This document shows positions 1 through 6,386 of a stretch of DNA of 9,085 nucleotides, in pieces. Within the stretch, counting starts at the first letter, position 1; every line of letters begins with the position of its first letter. A program made the translations under genes and the position numbers. Below the pieces are notes generated by a model. It worked only from the letters and a program-made list of their open reading frames with translations. It did not search any database and was not told the DNA's origin. Location of the stretch: assembly GCA_946480635.1 (NCBI GenBank), contig CAMLKV010000071.1, positions 1-9,085 on the forward strand, read 5' to 3'. The DNA is from an uncultured Flavobacterium sp. Its GTDB lineage: Bacteria > Bacteroidota > Bacteroidia > Flavobacteriales > Flavobacteriaceae.

Positions 1-23
1 GTGCAAATATACACATTATTTTT

Positions 24-53
24 AAATTCCAAATTCCAAAGTAGAAATTCCAA
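24..53. repeat. short 7-bp direct-repeat tract
   Basis: The heptamer AAATTCC occurs at 24-30, 31-37 and 45-51. The 7 bases between copies two and three (AAAGTAG) keep the phase, so this reads as four tandem 7-bp units with one degenerate. It lies in the noncoding leader upstream of the peptidase promoter box. Function unknown; it may be a slippage-prone low-complexity tract or the remnant of a dispersed intergenic repeat. Confidence 0.5.
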
Positions 54-102
54 GAAAAATTTAAATGAAACCAAAAATTTAGAAATTGCCCTCTCAATTT
101 CC

Positions 103-110
103 TATCTTTG
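103..110 (+). promoter_or_regulatory. candidate Bacteroidota -7 promoter box for the M20 peptidase
   Basis: TATCTTTG matches the Bacteroidota sigma-A -7 consensus TAnnTTTG exactly and lies 22 nt before the ATG at 133. A TTG at 86-88 could be the -33 element, though its 14-nt spacer is shorter than usual. The box falls inside the upstream extension of the open frame, which supports starting the gene at 133. Confidence 0.5.
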
Positions 111-132
111 GTTTTCTTTACAAAAAAACACA

Positions 133-1521
133 ATGGAAAATATTAAACAATACGTTCAGGAAAACAAAGAGCGTTTTTTAAATGAGTTAATAGATTTATT
201 AAAAATACCTTCAGTAAGTGCTGATAGTGCTTACGCCCAAGATGTAATTGATACTGCAAATGCTGTAAAAACTAGTTTAGAAAAAGCAGGATGTGATGTG
301 GTTGAACTTTGCGAAACACCAGGATATCCAATTGTTTACGGTGAAAAAATAATTGATAAAAACCTACCAACTGTCTTAGTATATGGCCATTACGATGTTC
401 AACCAGCTGACCCAATTGAATTATGGGACTCTCCCCCTTTTGAACCAGTAATCAAAAAGACCGATTTACATCCTGAAGGAGCTATTTTTGCTCGTGGTGC
501 TTGTGATGATAAAGGTCAAATGTACATGCACGTAAAAGCATTTGAGTACATGATTAAAAACAACTGCTTGCCTTGTAATGTAAAATTCATGATTGAAGGT
601 GAAGAAGAAGTTGGATCTAAAAGTTTAGGTTGGTTCGTAGAGAGAAACCAAGATAAATTAGCTAATGATGTAATTTTAATTTCTGACACAGGAATGATTT
701 CTAACCAACAACCATCAATCACAACAGGATTACGCGGACTAAGCTATGTAGAAGTAGAAGTTACTGGCCCTAACAGAGATTTACACTCTGGCCTTTATGG
801 TGGTGCAGTTGCTAATCCAATCAATGTATTGACTAAAATGATAGCTTCTTTACATGATGAAAACAATCATATTACTATTCCTGGTTTTTATGATAAAGTT
901 GAAGAACTTTCTCAAGAAGAAAGAGCACAAATGGCAAAACGTCCATTTAGTCAAGAAGCTTACAACAAAGCGCTTGATATTGCTGAAGAATACGGAGAGA
1001 CAGGATACACTACAAATGAAAGAAACTCAATTCGACCTACATTAGATGTAAACGGAATTTGGGGAGGATATACAGGCGAAGGTGCAAAGACAGTTATTGC
1101 AAGCAAAGCTTATGCTAAAATTTCTATGCGTTTAGTTCCTAACCAAGATTGGGAGGAAATTACAGAATTGTTCAAAAAACATTTTGAAAGTATCGCACCT
1201 AAAGCAGTAAAAGTAAAAGTTACACCACATCATGGAGGACAAGGATATGTAACTCCTATTGATGGTGTTGGATACCAAGCCGCTGCAAAAGCTTACCACG
1301 ATTCATTTGGTGTTGAGCCAATTCCTGTACGTTCTGGAGGAAGTATTCCAATTGTTGCTTTATTCGAAAAAGAATTAAAATCTAAAACAATCATGATGGG
1401 CTTTGGACTTGATAGTGATGCTATCCACTCACCTAACGAACATTATGGCATTTTCAATTATCTAAAAGGAATCGAAACTATTCCGTTATTCTATAAATAC
1501 TTTACTGAAATGAATAAATAA
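133..1521 (+). CDS. M20 family metallopeptidase (CNDP/dipeptidase-like)
   Basis: A 462-aa, probably cytosolic, di-zinc peptidase of the M20 family, closest in motif layout to carnosinase/CNDP-type dipeptidases; it probably hydrolyses dipeptides. Visible motifs: GHYDVQP (H86 metal ligand, D88), RGACDDKG (D125 bridging metal ligand), EGEEEVGS (E158 catalytic base, E159 metal ligand), LISDTG (D185 metal ligand), DLHSG (H218, dimerisation-domain histidine) and DAIHSPNEH (H432 metal ligand). The full catalytic set is intact and the length is normal for the family. The frame stays open to base 1, but those 44 extra residues are low-complexity and contain the promoter box, so the ATG at 133 is chosen. 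The methyltransferase gene starts 5 nt after the stop, suggesting cotranscription, though a terminator-like hairpin lies just inside it. The substrate cannot be set from sequence. Confidence 0.93.
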   Translation: MENIKQYVQENKERFLNELIDLLKIPSVSADSAYAQDVIDTANAVKTSLEKAGCDVVELCETPGYPIVYGEKIIDKNLPTVLVYGHYDVQPADPIELWDSPPFEPVIKKTDLHPEGAIFARGACDDKGQMYMHVKAFEYMIKNNCLPCNVKFMIEGEEEVGSKSLGWFVERNQDKLANDVILISDTGMISNQQPSITTGLRGLSYVEVEVTGPNRDLHSGLYGGAVANPINVLTKMIASLHDENNHITIPGFYDKVEELSQEERAQMAKRPFSQEAYNKALDIAEEYGETGYTTNERNSIRPTLDVNGIWGGYTGEGAKTVIASKAYAKISMRLVPNQDWEEITELFKKHFESIAPKAVKVKVTPHHGGQGYVTPIDGVGYQAAAKAYHDSFGVEPIPVRSGGSIPIVALFEKELKSKTIMMGFGLDSDAIHSPNEHYGIFNYLKGIETIPLFYKYFTEMNK

Positions 1522-1526
1522 ATTCA

Positions 1527-2078
1527 GTGAGTAAGAAAAAATTTATATCAGAAGTACTAAAATCTACAGGAACTATAGGCGCTTTGTCGCCTAGTTCCTC
1601 TTTTTTGGCTAAAAAAATGTTGGAGCCCATCAATTTTAGTCAATCGCAATGTATTGTAGAATTTGGTCCAGGAACAGGTGTTTTTACCAAAAAACTCCTT
1701 GAAAACATGCTTCCTGATTCAAAACTATTGGCATTTGAAATCAATCCAACTTTTATAGAAGAACTAGAACAAATCAAAGACAGCCGACTTGTTTTAATTA
1801 AAGATAGTGCCGAAAAAATTGAAGAATATTTAAAAGAAAACGGATGTTCTTCTGCTGACTATATTGTTTCTTCATTACCCTTTGCGATGATTCCAGATGA
1901 TGTTGTCCATCGTATCTTAACCAATTCTGACAGTGCATTATCTGAAAACGGAAGATACATTCAATTTCAATATTCTTTAAATGCAAAAAAGAAACTAGAA
2001 AGGTATTTTAGCGAAGTCAACATCAATTTTACACTTTTAAATTTACCCCCAGCTTTTATTTATGTCTGCAAAAAATAA
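1527..2078 (+). CDS. PmtA-like class I SAM-dependent methyltransferase (putative phospholipid N-methyltransferase)
   Basis: A 183-aa Rossmann-fold SAM methyltransferase. SAM-binding motif I is VEFGPGTGVF (about 44-53), the acidic residue after strand 2 is E71 in FEINP, D93 follows strand 3, and a motif-IV-like VSSLPFA lies at 114-120. The early GALSPSS (18-24), YIQFQYS (144-150) and the terminal LNLPPAFIYV (171-180) recall the bacterial PmtA family, which methylates phosphatidylethanolamine, and the related ornithine-lipid methyltransferases. Such families are often auto-annotated as rRNA adenine methyltransferases, but the NPPY-type motif of that group is absent. The start is GTG: an in-frame TAA lies just upstream, and the first ATG (1618) would remove the conserved GALSPSS segment. 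The gene follows the peptidase by 5 nt and overlaps the lipoprotein gene. Methyltransferase is firm; lipid substrate is inferred. Confidence 0.82.
   Translation: MSKKKFISEVLKSTGTIGALSPSSSFLAKKMLEPINFSQSQCIVEFGPGTGVFTKKLLENMLPDSKLLAFEINPTFIEELEQIKDSRLVLIKDSAEKIEEYLKENGCSSADYIVSSLPFAMIPDDVVHRILTNSDSALSENGRYIQFQYSLNAKKKLERYFSEVNINFTLLNLPPAFIYVCKK
1568..1606 (+). terminator. terminator-like hairpin inside the methyltransferase coding start
   Basis: Left arm AGGAAC (1568-1573), a 2-nt bulge, then TAGGCG (1576-1581); loop CTTTGT (1582-1587); right arm CGCCTAGTTCCT (1588-1599). C1600 and six T residues (1601-1606) follow. This is a 12-bp stem with one small bulge and the layout of a Rho-independent terminator, about 47 nt after the peptidase stop. 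It also encodes residues around the conserved GALSPSS of the methyltransferase, so it could be fortuitous, or act as an attenuator when translation from the GTG is weak. Confidence 0.45.
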
Positions 2079-2484
2079 TTTTATTTTACTCACCCTTCTA
2101 ACAATACTCATTAGTTGCAAAACCAATCAAACAAAAAACAAACTAAGAGAAGGATTATGGATTGAGACAGTTGAGTTGAGCGACTCAATTACAATTAAAA
2201 CGAAAGGGAGATATCGCAAAGGAGAGCCTATAAGAACCTGGAAATACTATAGAAACAACCACATCGAGAAAAAAGAAAAGTACAAAGAAAATTCAAGCCA
2301 CATTACTTTTTATCACGAAAATGGCAAAAAACAATCGGAAGGAAACACAAAATTTGTAATTACCGAAAAGGAGACACATTGGTTTTACTCTGGAAAGTGG
2401 TTTTTTTATAACGAAGCTGGAAAACTCGATATGATAAAACATTACGAAAACGGAGAAAAGATTTCTGAAGAAATTGTAAATTGA
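2062..2484 (+). CDS. small lipoprotein with MORN/YwqK-like repeats
   Basis: A 140-aa exported lipoprotein. The N-terminus has a short charged part, a hydrophobic core (about 7-17) and the lipobox L-I-S-C with C19 as the lipidated residue. The following KTNQT shows no obvious acidic surface-export signal, so a periplasm-facing anchor is more likely. The mature part carries degenerate aromatic/glycine repeats of the MORN-variant type seen in YwqK-like proteins: GRYRKGEPIRTWKYY (49-63), FYHENGKKQSEG (83-94), GKWFFYNEAGKLDMIKHYEN (111-130) and a final NGEKISEE (130-137). It overlaps the methyltransferase gene by 17 nt in another frame, so the two are probably translated from one message. The family is common in Bacteroidota, often as orphan lipoproteins; the role is not known and I do not infer one. 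Confidence 0.8.
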   Translation: MSAKNNFILLTLLTILISCKTNQTKNKLREGLWIETVELSDSITIKTKGRYRKGEPIRTWKYYRNNHIEKKEKYKENSSHITFYHENGKKQSEGNTKFVITEKETHWFYSGKWFFYNEAGKLDMIKHYENGEKISEEIVN

Positions 2485-2510
2485 TTTAACGAAAGCCAAT
2501 CAATTTTTTT
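2478..2510 (+). terminator. weak AT-rich hairpin with T-run after the lipoprotein gene
   Basis: AAATTGATT (2478-2486) is the exact inverse complement of AATCAATTT (2498-2506), with an 11-nt loop, and the T-run extends through 2510. It straddles the lipoprotein stop codon. The stem has only one G-C pair, so it would be a weak terminator, and it abuts the next promoter box. Confidence 0.3.
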
Positions 2511-2517
2511 AAGTTTG
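2510..2517 (+). promoter_or_regulatory. candidate -7 promoter box for the flavin amine oxidase
   Basis: TAAGTTTG matches TAnnTTTG and sits 20 nt before the ATG at 2538. No convincing TTG is seen at the usual -33 spacing; the TTG at 2481-2483 is 26 nt away. It suggests the oxidase is transcribed separately from the three upstream genes. Confidence 0.4.
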
Positions 2518-2537
2518 CTCCACCAAACAAACACAAA

Positions 2538-4106
2538 ATGAAAAAGACTATTTGTATAGCCGGAGGAGGAATTTCAGGGCTTTACAGCGCACTTCAACTT
2601 AGCGATTTAGATTACAACGTAATACTTTTAGAAGCTTCAGAAAATCATTGGGGCGGACGTATAGAAACCACTGTTTTAGAAAACTTCATTACAGAGTGGG
2701 GACCAATGCGTTTTGAAACTAAATTGCAACCCAAGTTTGGTAAATTAATTGATGATTTAAAAATTGAACTTGTACCTTTTAATGGACCACAGGCAAATCC
2801 TTCACAATTTCCGCAATATGATCTTCCTTTACAAGAGCAAAATTTAAACGCTCTTGACTTATTACGCAAAGGAATTTTACTCATGATGGGCAAAAACCCT
2901 AACAATCCTATAGATTTTGGATGCCAAAACTGGATTGACAGTTTAACTGAAGAAGATTTCAGAATCATGCGCAAGGAATCTAAACTGAATGGAAAATTCA
3001 TGTGGAAAATGGGATTCTGGAATGCATTAAGTGAGGATGGAATTTTATCTCACCAGGCTTTAATGAAAATTAGAGATACCGGAACATTTTACCACATGAT
3101 TCCAGACAATTTAAATGCAATTGAATGGGTAATTTGGTGGTTGAGGGCTTTTAAAACAGATGGACAAATTTTGGCCACCATCAAAAAAGGAACAGACGAG
3201 ATTACCAAACAAATGCTTTTAAAACTTCAACAAAGAAAAAACGTAACGCTTATAAATGGTGCCAAATTAGTTTCTTTTAAAAACAACGATAAAAATCTTG
3301 TAGAAGCGACTTATTCCAGGAAAGAAGAAAAATTAACTCTTGTAGCTGACCATTTATTGTTGGCAATGCCTCAATACCCACTAAAAAAACTATATCATTC
3401 TTTACCTGAGCAAATCAGAGAACAGTTGGATAGTGTAAATGGTTTTGCGATGACTAAAGTATTTTTCATATTGGACAAGCCATGGTGGGAGTACAACCAA
3501 TCACCACAAGCGAGAGCAAACCGAATGCCTACACGTGAAATTCATTACTTCCGTAGATCTAAAACGAATGATTTTGATGGTTACGGAATGATTTTATTAT
3601 ACACTGATAAACCTGCAACAGAATTTTGGAACTATTATATAGAAAATAGAAACAAGCATGAATTCGCAGAGGTAAATAACAACGATGAAATCAAGCAACA
3701 ATTTGCAAATTTCATGTCAAAAGATGTTTATCGTTCCCTACAAGGAAACGAGGCCATGTCGACTACAGGTTTACAACTAACTAAAGAAGCCTTGTTGAAA
3801 TATGCAAACATGAGCTTAAACGAAATCAAAGAAGATATTGAAAAATCTATTGTTTCATACGGAATCCGTGACTGGTCGTGCGCTCCTTATGGTGCTGGAA
3901 ATCATTGCTGGAGACCTGGAGTAAAGTCATGGGAAATTCAAGAACAATTTAAAGCCTTTGCATTAGACAATTCAGACGTGAAAAACATTCATATTATTGG
4001 TGAAGCTTATTCTGATTACACAGGTTTCATTGAAGGTGCTATCAATTCTTCCGATTGGGCACTTGAAGAAATCACCGGAAGGAAGATGACTATCAATTTT
4101 AATTAA
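2538..4106 (+). CDS. flavin amine oxidase, L-amino-acid-oxidase-like
   Basis: A 522-aa FAD-dependent amine oxidase (amino-oxidase superfamily). The N-terminal Rossmann dinucleotide motif is AGGGISGLYSA (8-18), with E32 ending strand 2 to bind the FAD ribose, followed by GGR at 39-41. WGPMRFE (54-60) resembles the GPMR signature of L-amino-acid oxidases, where the arginine holds the substrate carboxylate; here that would be R58. MTKVFFILDKPWW (305-317) carries the lysine and aromatic pattern typical of this fold. The C-terminus has GEAYSDYTGFIEGAI (488-502), the second FAD-contacting segment. No signal peptide is visible, so it is probably cytosolic. Expected reaction: oxidative deamination of an amino acid or amine to imine with hydrogen peroxide release. 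The substrate is not determinable here, and no partner such as a catalase or transporter lies beside it. The ATG is preceded by a promoter box and the gene ends at a strong hairpin. Confidence 0.85.
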   Translation: MKKTICIAGGGISGLYSALQLSDLDYNVILLEASENHWGGRIETTVLENFITEWGPMRFETKLQPKFGKLIDDLKIELVPFNGPQANPSQFPQYDLPLQEQNLNALDLLRKGILLMMGKNPNNPIDFGCQNWIDSLTEEDFRIMRKESKLNGKFMWKMGFWNALSEDGILSHQALMKIRDTGTFYHMIPDNLNAIEWVIWWLRAFKTDGQILATIKKGTDEITKQMLLKLQQRKNVTLINGAKLVSFKNNDKNLVEATYSRKEEKLTLVADHLLLAMPQYPLKKLYHSLPEQIREQLDSVNGFAMTKVFFILDKPWWEYNQSPQARANRMPTREIHYFRRSKTNDFDGYGMILLYTDKPATEFWNYYIENRNKHEFAEVNNNDEIKQQFANFMSKDVYRSLQGNEAMSTTGLQLTKEALLKYANMSLNEIKEDIEKSIVSYGIRDWSCAPYGAGNHCWRPGVKSWEIQEQFKAFALDNSDVKNIHIIGEAYSDYTGFIEGAINSSDWALEEITGRKMTINFN

Positions 4107-4113
4107 AAAACAA

Positions 4114-4143
4114 AAACCTCAAAGCATTATTACTTTGAGGTTT
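4114..4143. terminator. bidirectional intrinsic terminator
   Basis: A perfect 11-bp stem, AAACCTCAAAG (4114-4124) with CTTTGAGGTTT (4133-4143), has an 8-nt loop. A T-rich tract follows on the + strand (4141-4149), and an A-rich stretch before it (4101-4116) gives a U-tract on the - strand. It lies between the convergent oxidase (stop 4106) and the duplicated-domain protein (stop 4148), so it can end both transcripts. Confidence 0.85.
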
Positions 4144-4147
4144 CTTT

Positions 4148-4966
4148 TTATTTCTGTAGACCAACTTCGTTCCGATAGATATAATCGCCGTGATTTGGCG
4201 AAAAATATTTATTCATTTTTTTATCAAACTCTTTTATTTTGGTCTCATCTTTCCAATAAGCTTTAGCTAGTTCGTCGTCTTTTGCCCAAGCTTTTTCAAT
4301 ATCTCCTAAACTATCATATACAAAAACCTCAACAAACTCACCTCCTTTTGAACCCCAAGCATGAGAATAAGTATAATATGCTTTAAGCATGTCATTTTTA
4401 TTAATCAGATTATCCATTACTTCTTTGTATAAAGCTTCAAATTCTTTATCTGATCCTTCTCTATTTTCAGTAAAAGCACTTTTTCTCACATAATATACCA
4501 ATTGCTTATCAGGTATTTTACTCAACATTTTACGATTAGGTAAAACAGTATAAATCTCGTCTGAATGTCCTTCTGAATAAAAAGCCCCCCTTTTATCAAA
4601 GAAAGCTTTTCTTGCTTTTTCATCTGGCCATGCCGCTTTAGCTAACTCATTATCTTTTTCCCAAGCTTTATCAATAGCTTCCCAATTTTCATACACCTGT
4701 ACCAAGAGAATTTCTGTGTTATCTTCGGTAAAAAAATGAGTTAAAATATTATGTCTCAAGATAAAAGGATTCTTCATAACCACTTTATCAAAATATTCTT
4801 TCTCAATTTTAAGCCAATCTTCTTTTTTCAAATCAGGATTAGAAGTGTTTCTGTGCAAAGTTGTAACCGTCAAAAAGCGAGGTACTGCTTCTTGAGCCAT
4901 AATGGGAAAACTCATCCCTAAAAGGAACAGAAAGAATCCCAAGATTTTGTAATGAATTGCTTTCAT
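4148..4966 (-). CDS. exported protein with two tandem copies of one domain, function unknown
   Basis: A 272-aa protein with a Sec signal peptide: K2 and K7, a hydrophobic core at about 8-20, and probable cleavage after IMA at 24, leaving an N-terminal Q. The mature part is two homologous halves, about 29-140 and 156-266, offset by about 125 residues. The clearest match is DKAWEKDNELAKAAWPDE (99-116) against EKAWAKDDELAKAYWKDE (224-241), 13 of 18 identical. Both sit after a strand-like V-Q-V-Y or V-F-V-Y segment and before a GHSDEIY or NHGDYIY ending. The pattern of a strand, a W-rich helix and a C-terminal strand is reminiscent of ferredoxin-like alpha/beta-barrel domains (NIPSNAP or ABM-like), where two copies would fold as an intramolecular dimer. 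That fold is inference. No cysteine or catalytic motif stands out. Probably periplasmic, single-gene transcript with terminator 3'. Confidence 0.8.
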   Translation of the reverse strand: MKAIHYKILGFFLFLLGMSFPIMAQEAVPRFLTVTTLHRNTSNPDLKKEDWLKIEKEYFDKVVMKNPFILRHNILTHFFTEDNTEILLVQVYENWEAIDKAWEKDNELAKAAWPDEKARKAFFDKRGAFYSEGHSDEIYTVLPNRKMLSKIPDKQLVYYVRKSAFTENREGSDKEFEALYKEVMDNLINKNDMLKAYYTYSHAWGSKGGEFVEVFVYDSLGDIEKAWAKDDELAKAYWKDETKIKEFDKKMNKYFSPNHGDYIYRNEVGLQK

Positions 4967-5056
4967 AATTTCAAAAATTAAAAGTTTATAAAGAAGTAAA
5001 ACTTGTTTTTGAAACCAGAAATACGTGGATTTTTAAGAACATACTAAATAGTTGTA

Positions 5057-5064
5057 CAAATTTA
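5057..5064 (-). promoter_or_regulatory. candidate -7 promoter box for the duplicated-domain exported protein
   Basis: On the - strand this reads TAAATTTG, an exact TAnnTTTG match, about 90 nt ahead of the ATG at 4966. No clear -33 TTG is seen. An 11-bp palindrome CTGATTATCAG (5086-5096) lies just upstream, near the expected -33 region, and could be an operator, but this is only positional. Confidence 0.35.
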
Positions 5065-5111
5065 CAATAATTTTAATTTAAAATTCTGATTATCAGTAGA
5101 ATATAAATAAC

Positions 5112-5119
5112 TAGCTTTG
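5112..5119 (+). promoter_or_regulatory. possible distal -7 box for the DUF4407 gene
   Basis: TAGCTTTG matches TAnnTTTG on the + strand, 107 nt before the ATG at 5227. It would give a leader of about 100 nt. It competes with the closer box at 5192-5199, and neither has a convincing -33 element. Confidence 0.25.
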
Positions 5120-5191
5120 CCATTTCAAACTAATATTATTTTATAAGTCGAAATAAATCAATGATTTAGATATAATTTATTTTTTTGGTCT

Positions 5192-5199
5192 TAAATTTG
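5192..5199 (+). promoter_or_regulatory. candidate proximal -7 promoter box for the DUF4407 gene
   Basis: TAAATTTG matches TAnnTTTG and lies 27 nt before the ATG at 5227, giving a short leader as is usual in Flavobacteriia. It falls inside the upstream frame extension that begins at TTG 5185, which argues against that start. Confidence 0.4.
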
Positions 5200-5226
5200 C
5201 TGTATCATCAATCAAAATCAATCATC

Positions 5227-6327
5227 ATGTTAAAACGTTTTTTTATTCTGTGCTCTGGCGCAGATAGAGAGTTACTAGACTCTTGCAGTGAAGGCGAACA
5301 AACCAAGTATGTAGGAATTGGCGCAACTGTTTTTTTTACAGCTGTAATGGCTTTTTTAGCAAGTGCTTATGCATTGTTTACTGTATTTGACAATCCCTAT
5401 TATGCCATAGCATTTGGCACCGTTTGGGCGCTTCTTATTTTTAATCTGGATCGTTTTATTGTATCAACCATTAGAAAGAGAGATAATCTTTTGGCTGAAT
5501 TGGCACAAGCTTCTCCTCGAATTATTCTGGCAATGATTATTGCTATTGTAATATCAAAACCTTTGGAGATTAAAATATTTGAAAAAGAAATTAACACTGT
5601 TCTTTTAAAGGAAAAGAATGCCATGGCAATTGCCAATAAAAATCAAGTTACCAATTTCTTTAAGAGTGATGTAACCAAAAATCAAGCTGAAATTGATAGT
5701 ATTAAATCGACTATAAAAGCTAAAGAAAAAGAAGTAGCCAATTTATATCAATCATACATTACAGAGGCTGAAGGTTCTGCTGGAACTAAAAAAATGGGTA
5801 AAGGACCAATTTACAAGGAAAAAAGAGAGGCTCATGATTTGGCCTTACGTCAACTAGATTCATTAAAAGCCAATTCTTCTAAAACCATTGCCGATAAAGA
5901 AGCCAGAGCAAAGACTTTACAAGCCGATTTAGACAAAAAAGTAGCCGATTCTAAACCCATCATAGACAATTTTGATGGATTAATGGCAAGGATTAATGCC
6001 TTAGGAAAACTTCCATTACTACCTTCGCTATTCATTATGTTGTTATTTCTAGCAATCGAGACTTCTCCTATTATAGCTAAGATGCTTTCTCCAAAAGGGG
6101 AGTATGATTTTAAATTAGAAGACAATGAAACTGCTTTAAAAACTCATATTGAACAAAACAACTTTCAACGTGCTTTACAAAAAGATACTGATGCCATGAT
6201 TTATGACAAAGTGTATGAAGACATCAGGTCAGACAAAGAATTGTACGATTACAAGAAAAGATCTGCAATTGAAATATTAAAACTTCAATCTGACAGTTAC
6301 GTTGCAAAACAAAAAAGTGTTATGTAA
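5227..6327 (+). CDS. DUF4407 family four-helix membrane protein
   Basis: A 366-aa inner-membrane protein recognisable as DUF4407. It opens with the family's N-terminal pattern (CSGADRELLDSC, 9-20, then KYVGIG), then hydrophobic segments at about 29-54, 58-74 and 97-112. A long charged helical region (about 125-250), with coiled-coil character at about 150-185 and 205-245, precedes a fourth membrane segment (about 264-284, ending AIETSPIIAKM). A charged helical tail of about 80 residues finishes the protein. FNLDRFIVSTIRK (72-84), between helices two and three, is highly typical of the family. Four membrane crossings would place the ends on the same side and the coiled coil on one face of the membrane. 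Function unknown; the layout suggests a scaffold or sensor-like protein, but that is a guess. The ATG at 5227 is preferred over the TTG at 5185 because the promoter box and a non-conserved extension lie between. A strong terminator follows the stop. Confidence 0.85.
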   Translation: MLKRFFILCSGADRELLDSCSEGEQTKYVGIGATVFFTAVMAFLASAYALFTVFDNPYYAIAFGTVWALLIFNLDRFIVSTIRKRDNLLAELAQASPRIILAMIIAIVISKPLEIKIFEKEINTVLLKEKNAMAIANKNQVTNFFKSDVTKNQAEIDSIKSTIKAKEKEVANLYQSYITEAEGSAGTKKMGKGPIYKEKREAHDLALRQLDSLKANSSKTIADKEARAKTLQADLDKKVADSKPIIDNFDGLMARINALGKLPLLPSLFIMLLFLAIETSPIIAKMLSPKGEYDFKLEDNETALKTHIEQNNFQRALQKDTDAMIYDKVYEDIRSDKELYDYKKRSAIEILKLQSDSYVAKQKSVM

Positions 6328-6335
6328 CTAAAATT

Positions 6336-6366
6336 AAAAAGGCATTAGATAATCTAATGCCTTTTT
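6336..6366. terminator. strong bidirectional intrinsic terminator
   Basis: GGCATTAGA (6341-6349) pairs with TCTAATGCC (6353-6361) around a 3-nt loop. Flanking A5 (6336-6340) and T5 (6362-6366) extend the stem to 14 bp and supply U-tracts on both strands. It follows the DUF4407 stop (6327) and faces the SHOCT stop (6387), so it can end both convergent transcripts. Confidence 0.9.
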
Positions 6367-6386
6367 CTTGTTTATAATTTAAGAGA

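Noticed and set aside
1..132. Extension of the peptidase frame to the GTG at position 1 (44 extra residues)
   Set aside because: The stretch is AT-rich, has a repeat tract and a TAnnTTTG promoter box, and M20 dipeptidases begin near the ATG at 133.
1527..2078. KsgA/Erm-type rRNA adenine dimethyltransferase
   Set aside because: The protein lacks the NPPY-type motif and the C-terminal domain; the expected position reads SSLPFA, and the ends match PmtA-like enzymes.
2645..3001. 118-aa open frame on the - strand inside the amine oxidase gene
   Set aside because: It is fully antisense to well-conserved oxidase codons, including the FAD region; its composition is that of a shadow frame and no family is recognisable.
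5185..5226. TTG start of the DUF4407 frame at 5185
   Set aside because: The 14 added residues are not family-like and cover a promoter box; the ATG at 5227 begins the conserved N-terminus.
4967..5226. Riboswitch or small RNA in the 260-bp divergent intergenic region
   Set aside because: Only promoter-like boxes and a short palindrome are visible; no conserved aptamer pattern or strong multi-stem structure is seen.
5850..6125. 91-aa open frame on the - strand inside the DUF4407 gene
   Set aside because: Antisense shadow of the coiled-coil region and fourth membrane helix; no start signal or known domain.
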